Assembly: GCF_001625195.1 (NCBI RefSeq)
Contig: NC_054390.1
Span: 5,925,222 to 5,989,221, forward strand
Origin: Drechmeria coniospora
Lineage: Eukaryota > Ascomycota > Sordariomycetes > Hypocreales > Ophiocordycipitaceae
DNA: 64,000 nucleotides
Direction of reading: 5' to 3'
A program made the translations under genes and the position numbers. The notes below the pieces were generated by a model. The model was not told the origin of the DNA. It worked only from the letters and a program-made list of their open reading frames with translations, and made no database searches. Shown here piece after piece: positions 43,424 through 54,890 of this stretch; positions within the stretch are counted from its first letter, which is position 1, and the number at the start of each line of letters is the position of its first letter.

Positions 43424-46024
43424 ATGAAGCCGGCTCGGCTCGTGCTTCAAGCTGGGCGACATGGTTTCAAGGCTGGCACGGTCCGCAGCTTGCGTCCCAG
43501 CAGTTGTTGCTCGGTAGTCTCTCATGGTGGCCTCTCATGGGAGAGACGCACCTTTGCCTCGTCCCGTGAGGAGCACGCATCCGCAACCACATCCGCCTTG
43601 CGGAGCCTGCTACGAGTCTCCGATGAGGTGGCCGATGCCATCAAGCACGACAGACCCGTCGTCGCTCTAGAGTCCACCATCTACACCCACGGATCCCTCG
43701 GCGACAATCTGGCGCAGGAACACGAGGAGCTCGTGCGCAGCCACGGCGGCATTCCCGCCATCGTTGCCATCGTCGATGGCGTTCCCACCGTAGGCGCATC
43801 GCCAGGGGAGATTCTCCGCATGCTGGCGGACAAGGGCACGACCAAGGTTTCGCGCAGGGACATCTCTTACCTCGTGGGCATGGTCAGTTCCCTGCTCTTG
43901 CTCCTCCTCGCTGCCGCACGGTCACGCGCGACGCCGCCTGGCATGTACCGGCGCTGACATCCCGACCCAGGGCCTTGCCGGTCGCAAGCATCATGGCGGC
44001 ACCACCATCTCCGCCACCATGCTCCTCGCCCGGCTCGCCGGCATCCGCGTCTTCGGCACCGGCGGCCTGGGCGGCGTTCACCGAGGCGGCGAGGACTCGA
44101 TGGATGTATCTGCCGATCTCACCGAACTGGGTCGCACCAGAGTCGCCGTCGTCAGCAGCGGTTGCAAGGGCTTTCTCGACATTCCCAGGACCCTCGAGTA
44201 TCTCGAGACCCAGGGCTGCTTGGTGTCCACCTTTGCCGACGGCCGAACCGGCGCTGTTGACTTTCCCGCCTTCTGGGCCCGAGACAGCGGCGTCCGGAGC
44301 CCGTCCATCGTCCACACCGAACGGGAGGCCGCCGCCATGATTCTGGCCCAGGAGCGGCTGGGTATCGAATCCGGCCTCCTCCTCGCCAACCCCATCCCGG
44401 AGCAGTCTGCCATTCCTTCGGATGAGATGAAGGCGGCCATCGACCAGGCCACGCGAGAAGCAAGTGAGCAAGGGTTCACCGGCAGTCGCAACACGCCTTT
44501 CGTCCTGCAGAGACTGAAGCAGCTGTTGGGGGACAAGGTCGTCGTCGCCAACAAGACTCTGGTGAACGCCAACATCATTCGGGCCACAAACATATCGGTC
44601 CAACTGTCGCGATTGTTGTTGCAGGAGTCGACGACGAGCTCGTAAGTGCAGCTGCGATCGGCCATCGAAGATAGTTCTAATTACAAAAAGACGTGCAAGT
44701 GAAGTTGCCAACATCCCCGAGAATCCACCCTCGCCCCGACGAACTGCTGCGGACGCCAAGAAGGCCGACATCCTCGTAGCCGGCGCCGTAGCCGTTGACC
44801 TGAGCTGTGACTTTGCCGGTACTGCCCCTGGAGAAACCGTTCCGCGGTCGCACACGTCGAACCCGGCTCGTATTCGCCAGTCCGTTGGCGGCGTAGGCCA
44901 CAACGTCGCCCTCGCCTGTCACCTAGCAAGCCGAGACGCGCGCGTGCAGTTTTGCAGCATGGTAGGCGATGACGTGTGAGTTTAGCCGAGAGTCTTGGAT
45001 CCACCTGCCTCGCTTGACATTCGCTGATCCGACGAACGTCAGGGCTGGGTCGACCGTGCTGTCCTCGATGGAGGCGTCTGGTCTCGACACGACACTTGTC
45101 CGGAAGCTGGACCTCGAATCACACCCGGGAAGTCGCACGGCGCAGTACGTCGCTGTAAACGATGGGGACAGGAACCTCGTCGTGGCCATGGCTGACATGG
45201 GAATCCTCGCGCAACACGCCTCGGCCGAGCAGCGCGAATCTGCCTTGGTGGCGACGACGCCCAAGTGGTTGGTCGTGGACGGTAACTGGAGCGCCCAGGA
45301 CATCAGAGCTTGGGTCAAGGCCGGAAAGGATCACGATTCCAACGTCGCCTTCGAGCCCGTGTCCGTGGCAAAGTCGAAGGGCCTGTTCTGTCCGCAGAAG
45401 GGCGTGCCGGGCTTGGACGTCTTTCCGACCCCGAGCGTGGACCTGGCGTCCCCCAACGCGTACGAACTGACGGCCATGTACGGCGCTGCCAAAGAAAATG
45501 GATATCTGGAGCTCGGAGGCTGGTTCGACATCATCGACGCGTTTGGCATGCGAGGCGCCAGGGACAGATTTGTCCGCTTGACTTCTCGCGAACTCACCGA
45601 CGCCGGCGTACCGGTCCAATGCGTCAATCTCCTCCCCTATATCCCCACGATTGTCACGAAGCTCGGACCCAAAGGTGTCCTTCTGGCAACTGTCCTCGGC
45701 CGAGACGACGCCCTTCTCCGGGATAGGGACGCAGAGGAGTACATCTTGGCGAGGGCGGCACCCAATCACCCCACCGTCGGAGGCATCTACATGAGGCTGT
45801 TCCCCGCCGCCGAAAATCTACAAGATATCGTGTCCGTCAACGGAGCAGGTGATACCTTTCTCGGTGTTTTGATGGCCGGGTTGGCACAAGGCGGAAGGGT
45901 AGAGAACCTGGTGGACGTTGCCCAGAGAGGCGCCGTCCTTTCACTCAGGTGCGCAGAGTCGGTGAGCCCAAAGCTGGGCCAGCTGAGGGATGATGTCGTT
46001 AGAGCGTCAACTCTCCGTACGTAG
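43424..46024 (+). CDS. Bifunctional pseudouridine-5'-phosphate glycosidase / pseudouridine kinase (PsuG-PsuK fusion)
   Basis: Would phosphorylate pseudouridine (PfkB kinase half) and then split pseudouridine-5'-phosphate into uracil and ribose-5-phosphate (PsuG half). Exons 43424-43882, 43971-44641, 44691-44975, 45043-46024; 798 residues. Residues 1-50 are presequence-like (Arg-rich, ending RRTFASS), suggesting a mitochondrial location. The PsuG half runs from VVALESTIYTHGSLG through KHHGGTTISATMLLARLAGI, VVSSGCKGFLDIPRTLEYLE and ANPIPEQ. A linker of about 40 residues leads to the kinase half starting ADILVAGAVAVDLSC, with GGVGHNVALACHLA and the C-terminal PfkB signature SVNGAGDTFLGVLMAGL including the catalytic Asp. 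Start is ATG 43424; the frame extends a few codons upstream without ATG. Confidence 0.93.
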
Positions 46025-46313
46025 AATGTACAAGAACTGCCGTGGGGAGAGACCGATTCATCGCCGCTACAAAATATGGTGCGTAACTAATTACGAGGTA
46101 TTGCTTGAGTGAACAAACGCTCAAAGCAAACGAATGACGAGCGGTGAAAAAAATGGTAGCCTTGTCGAACCCCACCTAGCAGCGGGACCACGGCAAGGCT
46201 GCATTGCAGTCCAAAAAATATTCCCACCTGCTAGGATACTTTGGTCCAACACTTTGCTCCGTTCAACAACCTTGTTCTCGCTTCGCCTTTCACTTGCAGT
46301 GGCAACCCCGAAA

Positions 46314-48059
46314 ATGGGGACAGAAAAGGACCAATGGCGCTCCGGAGAGGAGGAATCCGACAGCGACATGTCTCGGGACATTAGCGAGGACGACTTCATG
46401 CCCAACGAAAAGTCGACGGCCATGTTTGACAAGGACTCGGACGAGGAAGAGCTTGAACTGCTGGTGCTGGGCAACAAGACGGGCTTCCGTGAAAACTTGG
46501 CCAAGCATGGCGGGATTTTCGGCCACGAGGACGCTGACATGGAGGAATCGGCGGATGACGAGGATGTGGCCGGTCTGGAGGCCATGGACGATGCCGACCT
46601 CTTCATGATCGACACGGGCGCTCCAGGTGCAGCGGCAGCAGCCGCCAAATCGGCGGTGGCACCAAACATGATGAAAAAGGGCGATACCCCTCTATGGGAA
46701 GATAGCGACGACGAGCGGCTGGCCATTTCACTCGCGAGCGCGACGAGACTGCGAAAGCTCCGGAAGACCGAGGCAGAGGACTTTGTCAGCGGCACCGAAT
46801 ATTGCAGGCGATTGCGGCAGCAGTACCTGCTGCTGAATCCTGCGCCAGCGTGGGTGACGCGGTCAGAGGCCCGCCCGGCCAAGAGACGTCGCCGCTCCTC
46901 CGCAAGCTCCGCATCCTCGAGCGACGACGATGACAACACCTCGGCGACGCCGCTGGAACAATTCCTTCGCGACGTCAACCGGCTGGCTGGCGCGGGTGCG
47001 TCTGGGAAGCGATTGCTGCGACCCGAGGTGATTGACATACAAAGGACGCGAGAGATCCCCGACGCGCACGAAGGTCCCGTGTGGCGACTATCGTTCCATC
47101 CCGAATACCCCGTTCTCCTGTCTTCCAGCGCCGCAGGCATGATGTACCTGCATCACATTTCTCCCGACGCCCAGCCAGCGAACCCGAGGCTGACGTCGGT
47201 TATGGCCAAGGGTGTGGATGTGCGCATGTCGCAGTTCCTTTACCCGCGAGGCGACAAGATCTTCTTTGCCGGACGTCGAAAGTACTTTCACCAGTGGGAC
47301 CTGCCCTCCGGCGTGGTGCAAAAGGTGTCGCAGATCCAGGGCCAGGCAAAGGCGCACAAGAGCATGGAGCGGTTCAGGCTGAGCCCCTGCGGGCGATACA
47401 TGGCCATCCAGGCGTCGAGCAGGAAGGGCGGCGGCGAGCTGAACGTGTTGAGCGTCGCAACGATGCAATGGATATGCAACGCCAGGTTGCAGGGGAACAA
47501 CGGCATCGCCGATTTTGCCTGGTGGAGCACGGGGGATGGCATCACGATCCTCGGAAGAGGTGGTTCGGTTGGCGAGTACAGCATGGAGAGGAGGGCATTC
47601 CTCGGCATCTGGCAAGACGACGGAAGCGTGGGCGCCATCGTCGTCGCCCTCGGCGGCCACCATGGTCCTGCCGCCCTCGGCGACGATCGATGGGTCGCCG
47701 TCGGTTCCAACACCGGCATCACCAACATCTACGACCGCAACGAGCTCCTGGACGCGAGCAAGCAAACCGACGTGACGATCAAGGAGCGGCCGACACCGAA
47801 GCGGGCATTCGAGCAGCTCATAACACCCATCACGTCGCTGGCCTTTTCGCCGGACGGCCAGATTCTCGCCTTTGCCAGCGACAAGAAGAAGGGCGCGCTG
47901 CGGTTGGCGCACCTGCCAAGCTGCGCCGTGTATCGCAACTGGCCGACGCAGCAGACGCCGCTGGGTACGGTTTCGGCCGTGGCATTTAGCCGGGATAGTA
48001 GCCTGTTGGCGGTGGGTAATTACGTCGGCAAGATCAAGCTGTGGAACATACGGAGCTGA
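46314..48059 (+). CDS. UTP18: U3 snoRNP / UtpB component Utp18 (WD40)
   Basis: Nucleolar WD40 protein of the small-subunit processome, needed for 18S rRNA maturation; in yeast it also recruits the exosome helicase Mtr4. Single exon, 581 residues. Acidic N-terminal half with SDSDMSRDISEDDF and basic patches (RPAKRRRRSS), then EFVSGTEYCRRLRQQY-like sequence (DFVSGTEYCRRLRQQYLLLN) that identifies Utp18, followed by WD repeats beginning AHEGPVWRLSFHPEYPVLLS and ending SLLAVGNYVGKIKLWNIRS. No clear LFVRD-type arch-interaction motif was seen. Start at ATG 46314 follows a CTTGCAG, so a 5'UTR intron is possible. It lies 289 nt after PsuG-PsuK and converges with SLD5. Confidence 0.93.
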   Translation: MGTEKDQWRSGEEESDSDMSRDISEDDFMPNEKSTAMFDKDSDEEELELLVLGNKTGFRENLAKHGGIFGHEDADMEESADDEDVAGLEAMDDADLFMIDTGAPGAAAAAAKSAVAPNMMKKGDTPLWEDSDDERLAISLASATRLRKLRKTEAEDFVSGTEYCRRLRQQYLLLNPAPAWVTRSEARPAKRRRRSSASSASSSDDDDNTSATPLEQFLRDVNRLAGAGASGKRLLRPEVIDIQRTREIPDAHEGPVWRLSFHPEYPVLLSSSAAGMMYLHHISPDAQPANPRLTSVMAKGVDVRMSQFLYPRGDKIFFAGRRKYFHQWDLPSGVVQKVSQIQGQAKAHKSMERFRLSPCGRYMAIQASSRKGGGELNVLSVATMQWICNARLQGNNGIADFAWWSTGDGITILGRGGSVGEYSMERRAFLGIWQDDGSVGAIVVALGGHHGPAALGDDRWVAVGSNTGITNIYDRNELLDASKQTDVTIKERPTPKRAFEQLITPITSLAFSPDGQILAFASDKKKGALRLAHLPSCAVYRNWPTQQTPLGTVSAVAFSRDSSLLAVGNYVGKIKLWNIRS

Positions 48060-48382
48060 GGCAGATGCAATACATTCATTATACGGAGTTTGTCGGTGCC
48101 GCCAACAATGCATGCCCTGTCCTGCGATCCCGATGCGCCAACGAAACAGCCATTGAGGCATTGCGGGGCAGAGCCTTGACGGCAGCCTTTCGCGCATCAG
48201 AGCTGGAAGCCGACGTGAGGAACGGTCCGGTAGGAGTTGGAAGTCTGCCGACCTGTCACGTTTCCATGGCACGGCTGGACCCCCGTGCTTCCAGCGGCCG
48301 TAGACTTGCCACTTGGCAGAGTAACTCGCCGCTTGTCGTGAATTGCTGCACCGAGTCCGAGAGACCAGCTCTCCGACCCAAC
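48060..48382. other. Convergent 3' spacer, UTP18 / SLD5
   Basis: 323 nt between the two stop codons. Nothing coding; presumably the two 3' UTRs. Open frames here on the plus strand are antisense to SLD5. Confidence 0.6.
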
Positions 48383-49196
48383 TCAGACGAGCTCGGCGTC
48401 GCCGTCCTCGACCAACGGGCGGGCACTCGCCCACCGCAGGATGAGCACGTCACCGTTCTCGGCGGGCAGCGTGTTGTCGGCGTCGGTACCCCGGGCGTGG
48501 ACGTCGCGATCGCGCAGCATGCGAACGAAAACGGCGGCGTCGAGGTCGGGGGCGTCGATCATGCTGACGTTGCCGGCCGTGTCGTTGAGGTTCTGCAGCT
48601 GCTGCGGGAAGGAGGCGAGGAAGGAGGAGAGGTAATGGTTGTGCAGCAGGGCTTGGTGGCGGGTGGCGTAGGCGAGCTCGGTGGGCGACAGTCTATCTCG
48701 GAGGGGTTGGGAGGAGAGGTAATGCAGCGTGTGCTTGTCGATCTCGGGGGGCCGTCAGCGGATGATTCGTTCCAAGGCCGCGGCCTGGCGGATGCAGAAG
48801 CCAGCCGCGGCGGGCCGGGTCGAATACCTTTGCCATGCGGACGCGGAGGAAGCTGCGGACGAGGAACTTGTAACGCTCGAGCTCGGTTTGGATGACGATG
48901 AGAGCAAAGTTGGTCTTGGGGTCCATGTCACCGGTCATGTCCTCGACCTTTTCGATCTGCCGCTTGATGCGCTCGTTGACGCGCTCGAAGAGGCCGTCCA
49001 AAGGCCATCTGCAGGCGTCAGCGACGGAGGGTTTGCCACACGTGGACCGGGGACTTGATTCCGCGTACTCGAGCAGCTCTGGTGCCGACCGTTCGGCGAC
49101 CCAGCGACGCGTCAGAGCCTGCAGATCGCGCGTGCCTTGAGGGACGCTGTTGGATGCAGGGTCGATTTCTCGGAGGATATCGTCGATATCCATCAT
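48383..49196 (-). CDS. SLD5: GINS complex subunit Sld5
   Basis: Part of the CMG replicative helicase (Cdc45-MCM-GINS), essential for DNA replication. Exons on the minus strand 49196-49069, 49008-48828, 48742-48383; 222 residues. Seen: [14 protein letters not shown] and [26 protein letters not shown], the GINS A-domain helices with [62 protein letters not shown], and the B-domain end [17 protein letters not shown]... [19 protein letters not shown]. The start is the first of two adjacent ATGs (49196 and 49193); either could be used. The splice GA/A restores LLEWPLDG, and intron 2 uses an unusual CCGAG acceptor. Confidence 0.94.
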
Positions 49197-50767
49197 GGAG
49201 GAGGTGAGGGGATCGGCGCTGAAGCACGACACATCCGAGATGGCTCCTGCGAGAAGGAGTTGAGGGCGAGGGATGTCGCCCGTCACCCAGCTGGAGCGGA
49301 TTTTGATGTGCGGGGAGATGGGCACCGCGTAGAGAGGTCGTCAACCAGCCATGGTGGAGGTACATGAAATATTATTACAGCAAGTACGGAGTATACGGGA
49401 GAGTACTAATGCTCATGATAGATCTTGATAGCGGCACTAGCAGCGTCTACAGTACGCTCGCTCGACCACCATCTCGTCCAATGCGCACGGTCTCCAACTT
49501 GGCAAGACCGGCGCAGAAGTTTTATTTATTTATTTTGACACTTCAATTGACTGTGTCCAGCCGGTGGATCTGTCACACTTGGCATGTGCGTCTCGTTGCC
49601 CGAACATACTCTGCAAGTATTACCACTGCTTAACATTTGGAGGATGTGACTATGATTACTTACTGTATTCCTTACAGTAATACAGAACTGTCCATGACAA
49701 GTAAATATGGAGACTCGAAGAAGTTTACTGACAAATACTACGGATGCATGTAAGTACTCCGTACTCCGTGCTTGTACTCTTGTACTTACTTACAGCAAGT
49801 AATGTAGTTGCAGTTGCAAAAGCACTGTAATACTCCGTATTTGAGTACTCGTACAGCGTTACTCGTACTTGAGATGGCGCTCCGCAGGCACTAATCCGCA
49901 CCTAATTGTACATGTCCTTTACTACCTAGGTACCTAGTAGTACTAGGTGCCTACTATGTAGGTGTAAGTACTCCGTACCGAGTACAAGTGCTTTAATAGT
50001 ACCCCCCCCCCCCTACTATTAGTAGTTGTGCTAAGCAAGTCGGAATCCGCCTACCAACGACAACAGCGAATGCAGTGTACGTGCCTTCGTGGCCACCATG
50101 AACATACACCTACAGTGCACTCTCCTTTGGTATGAACGATGCAGCATAATGAAGATGGCTTCCCTTCAGCCGTTGCGCTTTTTCATGACAAACCATCTAC
50201 CAGTTTGATGACATCTCCCAGTGGTCTTCACGGTTGACCGGAGTGCCGGTACCCAAGCCATCGTCGGGCCCGATCTCTGTGCGTCCAAAGTCACGAATAG
50301 ACCCATCTTGCCTACATGGACGGAGTAGATATCATCATACACTATTACCCTCAAACTCGTGTGACGAGATGGAGGAGGGGAGGAATGGTCTCGGCCCCGC
50401 CCACTGGCTCGTTCGTCTTGGTGTAGTTGCATAGGTACCTACTTACGACCGCTAATAGCAAGTCAGCCGTGCCAGCAGCGGCGGAACATGCATCATTGCT
50501 TGCACTGGTGCGTACTTACCCGTAGGTACCTCCAACCCACCTCATGGTACGGCCAGCCTGCCATGCCAGCACATGCCTGTGCAGTAATTGGCAGACAGGA
50601 CGGTGTAGTAATACGCAAAAGCCCTCCGGAACATACAATGCCGAGGTCTGCTGACACCTTCTCCTCACGCCTTTCTTGTCGTGGCCATGTTCGTCGATTG
50701 ATTCCATCGCAACGTACGGCGTACTGGCACAGAGATTGGTTCATCCATCCACTCGCAAGCGATCAAA
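49197..50767. other. Divergent spacer, SLD5 / FMN oxidase
   Basis: No gene. GTAC-rich sequence at about 49370-50040, including a 12-base C run at 50002-50013. Bases 50040-50767 look ordinary and carry the promoter of the oxidase gene. Confidence 0.55.
49370..50040. repeat. GTAC-rich low-complexity island 11
   Basis: Weaker than others at its left end, dense at 49745-49990: AAGTACTCCGTACTCCGTGCTTGTAC (near 49752), CTAGGTACCTAGTAGTACTAGG (near 49926) and AAGTACTCCGTACCGAGTACAAG (near 49965). A run of 12 C follows (50002-50013). No gene. Confidence 0.75.
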
Positions 50768-52072
50768 ATGTCCCACCGCGAAGACGATGATCATGACGCG
50801 GTGTCGTATGCTGCCTACGTGAACGAGGTGATGCAAAGAGGCATCTTGGGTGGCCAGCTTCCCGTCGTCACCACCAACCCCAACCGGCTCGAGGAGCAGG
50901 CGCGCAAGGCGATGCCGACCAAGGGCTTCGCCTACATCCAAAGCGGCGCGGGAGAGTCGGCGACCATGGACGCCAACCGTCTCGCCTTTCGCCAGTGGAG
51001 AATCGTGCCGAGGGTGCTGAGGCCGACGAACCCGCGCGATCTGAGGGTTCACCTCTTCGGGGAAAAGTACGGTATGGATTGACGCACCATGCTCGGCACA
51101 TGTCCGCTCGAACCTCGTTCACTGACCACTGCAGACACGCCCGTGCTCATGGCGCCCGTCGGAATCCAGTCGCTCTTCCACCAAGACAAAGAGATTGGCA
51201 CGGCCAAGGCGTGCGCCGCCCTCCGTGTGCCCTTCACTCTCAGCACCGCCGCCTCGACGGGCATCGAGGAGCTCGTCAAGGCCTGCCCCGAAGGCGCCAA
51301 GTGGTTCCAGCTGTACTGGCCGATGGACGAGGAGATGACGGCCTCCATCCTTGGCCGCGCCAGGAGCAGCGGCTACAAGGTCCTCGTCGTCACCCTCGAC
51401 ACTTGGACCCTCGGCTGGCGACCTTCGGACCTCGACGCGGCCAACGTGCCGTTCATGGCCGGCGAGGGCAACGAGGTCGGGTTTCAGGATCCCGTCTTCC
51501 GGAGAAAGTTTGCCGAGCGGAGTGACGGCGACTCGCCCGAGGACAACAAAGTCGCCGCCGCCATGTACTGGATCGGCGAGAGCTTCCCCGGCGTCAGCCG
51601 CCGGTGGGAGGATCTGGCCCTCCTGCGGAAGCACTGGGACGGACCGGTGGTGCTGAAGGGCATCATGAGCGTCGACGACGCCCGGCTGGCGGTGCAGCAC
51701 GGCATGGATGGAATCATCGTGAGCAACCACGGCGGTAGGCAGCTGGACGGTGCGGTGGCGACGCTCGACGTCCTCCCGGACATTGCCGACGCCGTCGGTG
51801 ACCAACTCACCGTGCTCATCGACTCGGGAATCCGCACCGGCGCCGACATTGTCAAGGCATTGGCCCTCGGCGCCAAGGCCGTTTTCCTCGGCAGGCCGAT
51901 CGTGTACGGCCTGGGGATCAATGGCACGGCCGGAGCCGAGGCCGTCCTGGCCGGTTTGCTGGCCGATCTCGACCTCACCATGGGCTTTGCCGGCGCAAAG
52001 TCCGTCGCCGATCTTCAGCGATCCATTCTGCAGCGCGCACCGCATGCCGGCAACGTCAAGTCCTATTTGTAA
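50768..52072 (+). CDS. FMN-dependent alpha-hydroxy-acid dehydrogenase (lactate 2-monooxygenase-like)
   Basis: TIM-barrel flavoenzyme that oxidises a 2-hydroxy acid (lactate-type); the exact substrate cannot be told. Exons 50768-51071 and 51135-52072, joined G/AC to give KYDTPVLMAPVGIQSLFH; 413 residues. Seen: N-terminal KAMPTKGFAYIQSGAGESATM, LSTAASTGIEEL, WFQLYWPMDEEM, VLVVTLDTWTLGWRPSDLD (substrate Asp/Arg loop), VVLKGIMSVDDA with the FMN Lys, the catalytic SNHGGRQLDG and the phosphate-binding IDSGIRTGADIVKALALGA and FLGRPIVYGL. The TLGWRP and RPSDLDAANVPF region is of the lactate-2-monooxygenase type, not cytochrome b2: no heme domain is present. The C-terminus SYL is not a good peroxisomal signal. 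Confidence 0.92.
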
Positions 52073-52338
52073 CGGCAGCATCACGAGCTGTGGGATTGGT
52101 TTGCTCGAGACGGGCCATGTCTACGGCAGCGCGACGAATGATGATGCCTCCAATAAGTATAGGTTTTGGGAAACGAGTGACGGGCGAGCCCAGAAGAGGG
52201 GGGTGGGTCGGGGTGAAGGAAGGTGCAGATATTCGGTGCCGACACGAAGCGGGGGAAAATGAGCCTTGCGCTCGACACGATTGGATATCGCGGTAGCCGC
52301 ATGAAGGCGAGCGCGGGCGATGCGAAATGACCGAGCAT

Positions 52339-52383
52339 ACAAGTACAATACAAGTACAATACAAATACAATACAAATACAAGT
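52339..52383 (+). repeat. 11-nt tandem repeat (CAAGTACAATA)n
   Basis: Four near-identical copies of CAAGTACAATA / CAAATACAATA followed by CAAGTACGGAGTAC. It shows a plain tandem form of the sequence found scattered in the GTAC islands. Confidence 0.8.
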
Positions 52384-54385
52384 ACGGAGTACATGTCCAG
52401 ATGGGTTGCGGAGGAATAAGCGACACCTCGAGTCATCGTCCGTCTTCTGCGTACACTCCGATGCACGGGACGACTTTTGGAGATGCCGTTTTGACTCGCG
52501 GCCTACAGGCTAGCTACATCGTGCGATGGCAAAGGTTTGGAGAACAACTCGGGGTGGAAAGAAGAGAAAAAAGCCTCCAGAGAATGCATATAACTTGCCG
52601 TCGAGGAAGATGCTGGCGTCATGGAAGACAACGAGGCTTGCGCAAGCACGCGGGTGACCAGAGAAGTGCCGACCTTCCGTCTCACCTTTCCGCCGTGGCC
52701 GCCACGGCCATCGGTAGGACGAACCTGTACTCGTAGATGCACGTAGGCGGAATCGCTGCCTAGGGACAGTAGGTGACGGCGAGCATCTGGCGCAGCGGCG
52801 TGCTAAAATTGTCAAAGAAGCAGCCAAGAAAACACGTGTGCAGCACGTCCATCCATCGACGGTGCGGGTGCTCGCATGCCGTCGCCAGCCGCCTCGAAGC
52901 ACGAGACCATTTGCAGCAAGAGGCCCGCTCGATACGAGTATAAGCAGGCAGCTCGGAAGTCATTTTCGTAACACATTCAGCGCTCGTCGGACTTGCTTGC
53001 GCCATGGGAGCTGCGGAACATTGTTCTCGTGCGTGTCATTGCCAAGCGATGATCGGATATGGGGTAATGCAAACTCGTAACGACATCGTATCGTACGGTA
53101 GTGCTGATCAGCAGCCTCCTCTGGTGGTGGCGGGCTGAGACATGCCGGGATGCAAGGGATGTCACTCCCGTCAGACGCCATGGAGGTTGACAGGTGGTGC
53201 GGCCGCACAGGCGGGCAATGCGCTCCTTCAACCTCGACCAACCTCGACGCCCAGGTTCGCATCGGCATGGACGCACGTAGGCATGCCTTCAGGCTCAGAC
53301 GAATGCGTGAATGCAACAACCATGTGATCGTATCTGGCCTCGACTGGGTACCCGGTCACTGACGTGTGGCATCAACGACGATGGCCCCTTCTGCCGGATC
53401 GACCGAGACGGACATGTCACGTCCACGTCCGAGAATAGCTCGCATGCGAGTCCCTGCTTCCAACTCGGCGATGCTTCGAAGCTTGCCTACTCCGTTCTTC
53501 GGACATGCCTCTGCCATCAGTGGCGCGTCATGGCCGTGCCTGCAACGTTAAAGCTGGCGTCGTTCGTCGTCAGGTCGGTGACAAGGCGCGAAGCGCCGAA
53601 AATAGAAGCAGAAGTTCGGCTCTCGGCCGACTCTCCCTTCGGTTGCTTCCCGTCCAAGGAACCAAGCGGCACGCGGCGAGGCCGAATGGCACCTTCACCT
53701 GCGGTAGGGAGTAGAGTGACGTTGTCCATGGCCGGAAGTCGCCTCGCTGGCCGCTGGGCAAAGAGACGGCGTCACTGGCTGGTGGGATGCTACGTTACCA
53801 GAACGACCCCGCCAACCCAAGGCTGACAGTCACCGGCCGGGCGAACACTGTGCAGCTACACGCAAGCTCGCACGCCGGTACAGTGCATGCTAGAGGCGCT
53901 ATAATTACAGCGCGCACTTACGCCCAAATCGGCCCAGCCTACGCTGACCTGGGCCAAGCGGTGGCTTGCTGTCGACCAAGTCGGCCAGTAAGCCGGCCGA
54001 AATGCGCTTCCGGTCGCGGTTCATCCCCATCCGAGGACGTCCCAAGGGGGGTCGTGGCTTCAGGCCTCGACGCTACGCCATCGTCATCGGCACCACCTTG
54101 GCTCGACCCCAGTGTCAACGTTTCGACCATGCTGCCCATGGAAGGTTGTATCTTGGCCGTACGGGTCGTCGGCCAAACCGTACCCGATCGACAGCCTTCC
54201 ATCCTTCTTCGCCGCCCAGCTAGGCCGAGGGAGCATCGTCATGGTGGGCGCCGTAAGCCGCCTCACCGAGCGGCCATGGTAACGACGAGCCACGCCACTC
54301 CCCGAACACGAGCTGCAACCTGAGCATCACCAAACGACGGGGAATTCGCCGGTCGGACCGTCCACTTGGTGACGGCTTCTTCAAC

Positions 54386-54393
54386 TATATAAA
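54386..54393 (+). promoter_or_regulatory. TATA box of the CBM19-like gene
   Basis: TATATAAA within CAACTATATAAACC, 189 nt before ATG 54575. It is followed by a long A/C-rich leader (CAACAAACAACC-type near 54545-54570), a form common in strongly expressed fungal genes. Confidence 0.6.
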
Positions 54394-54574
54394 CCAGACC
54401 TCCCTCGAGCCTCGAGACATCTTTTTCTTGGACATCATTCACAGCATCATCTTCTACCTTGACCACCACTTCCACTTCCACTCAAGACAATCAAGCACCA
54501 CAGCAAGAATCACATCTTCTTCGATTCAAACATCCATTTCTCACAAACAACCAAACAACCAAACAACAATCACA

Positions 54575-54890
54575 ATGCAGTTCCTCGCCATCGTCATCGC
54601 TTCTCTGGCTTCCATCGCCGCTGCCAACCCGACGCCGAACAGCCCCCCTTCCAGCTGCAAGCCTGGCACCTATGAATGCGCCGTCAACTCCAAGACTGGA
54701 CAGCCTGGATGGAATGTTTGCAACACCAGCAGCCAGTGGGTGGTACGTGCTTCGCATCCTATCGCCTCGTCTTTCACACGGCTAATCGCTCTGATAGTAT
54801 GGCGGCGACTGCCCCCCTCACACCATTTGCAAGTTCAATCCCGTCAACCAGAGCCCGTACTGCGTTCCCCCCTCTTTCATGACGGAGTAG
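54575..54890 (+). CDS. Small secreted six-Cys protein, CBM19-like
   Basis: 86 residues from exons 54575-54742 and 54798-54890 (GTACGT...GATAG intron). Signal peptide MQFLAIVIASLASIAAA, a short Pro/Asn/Ser linker, then SCKPGTYECAVNSK, GWNVCNTSSQWVYGGDCPP, TICKF and SPYCVPP, giving six Cys. The CKPGTYEC ... GWNVCN..QWV ..CP..T.C order resembles the CBM19 chitin-binding module usually attached to fungal chitinases, here standing alone. A wall-associated or host-interface role is inference. The single-exon reading through the intron would destroy the last two Cys, which supports the splice. The strong TATA and A/C-rich leader suggest high or inducible expression. Confidence 0.85.

Larger units (their letters stand above)
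52073..54574. other. 2.5 kb spacer
   Basis: No recognisable gene on either strand, although many overlapping short frames exist at 52500-54300. Contains a small tandem repeat at 52339-52383. A TATA box at 54386 belongs to the next gene. Confidence 0.5.

Noticed and set aside
47088..48434. 448-codon open frame on the minus strand
   Set aside because: Antisense to UTP18; Arg/His/Ala-rich shadow translation.
48041..48895. 284-codon open frame on the plus strand
   Set aside because: Antisense to SLD5 exons, whose spliced product matches the family in full.
52064..52072. C-terminal SYL of the FMN oxidase as a peroxisomal signal
   Set aside because: The middle residue should be basic (K/R/H); Tyr makes it a poor PTS1.
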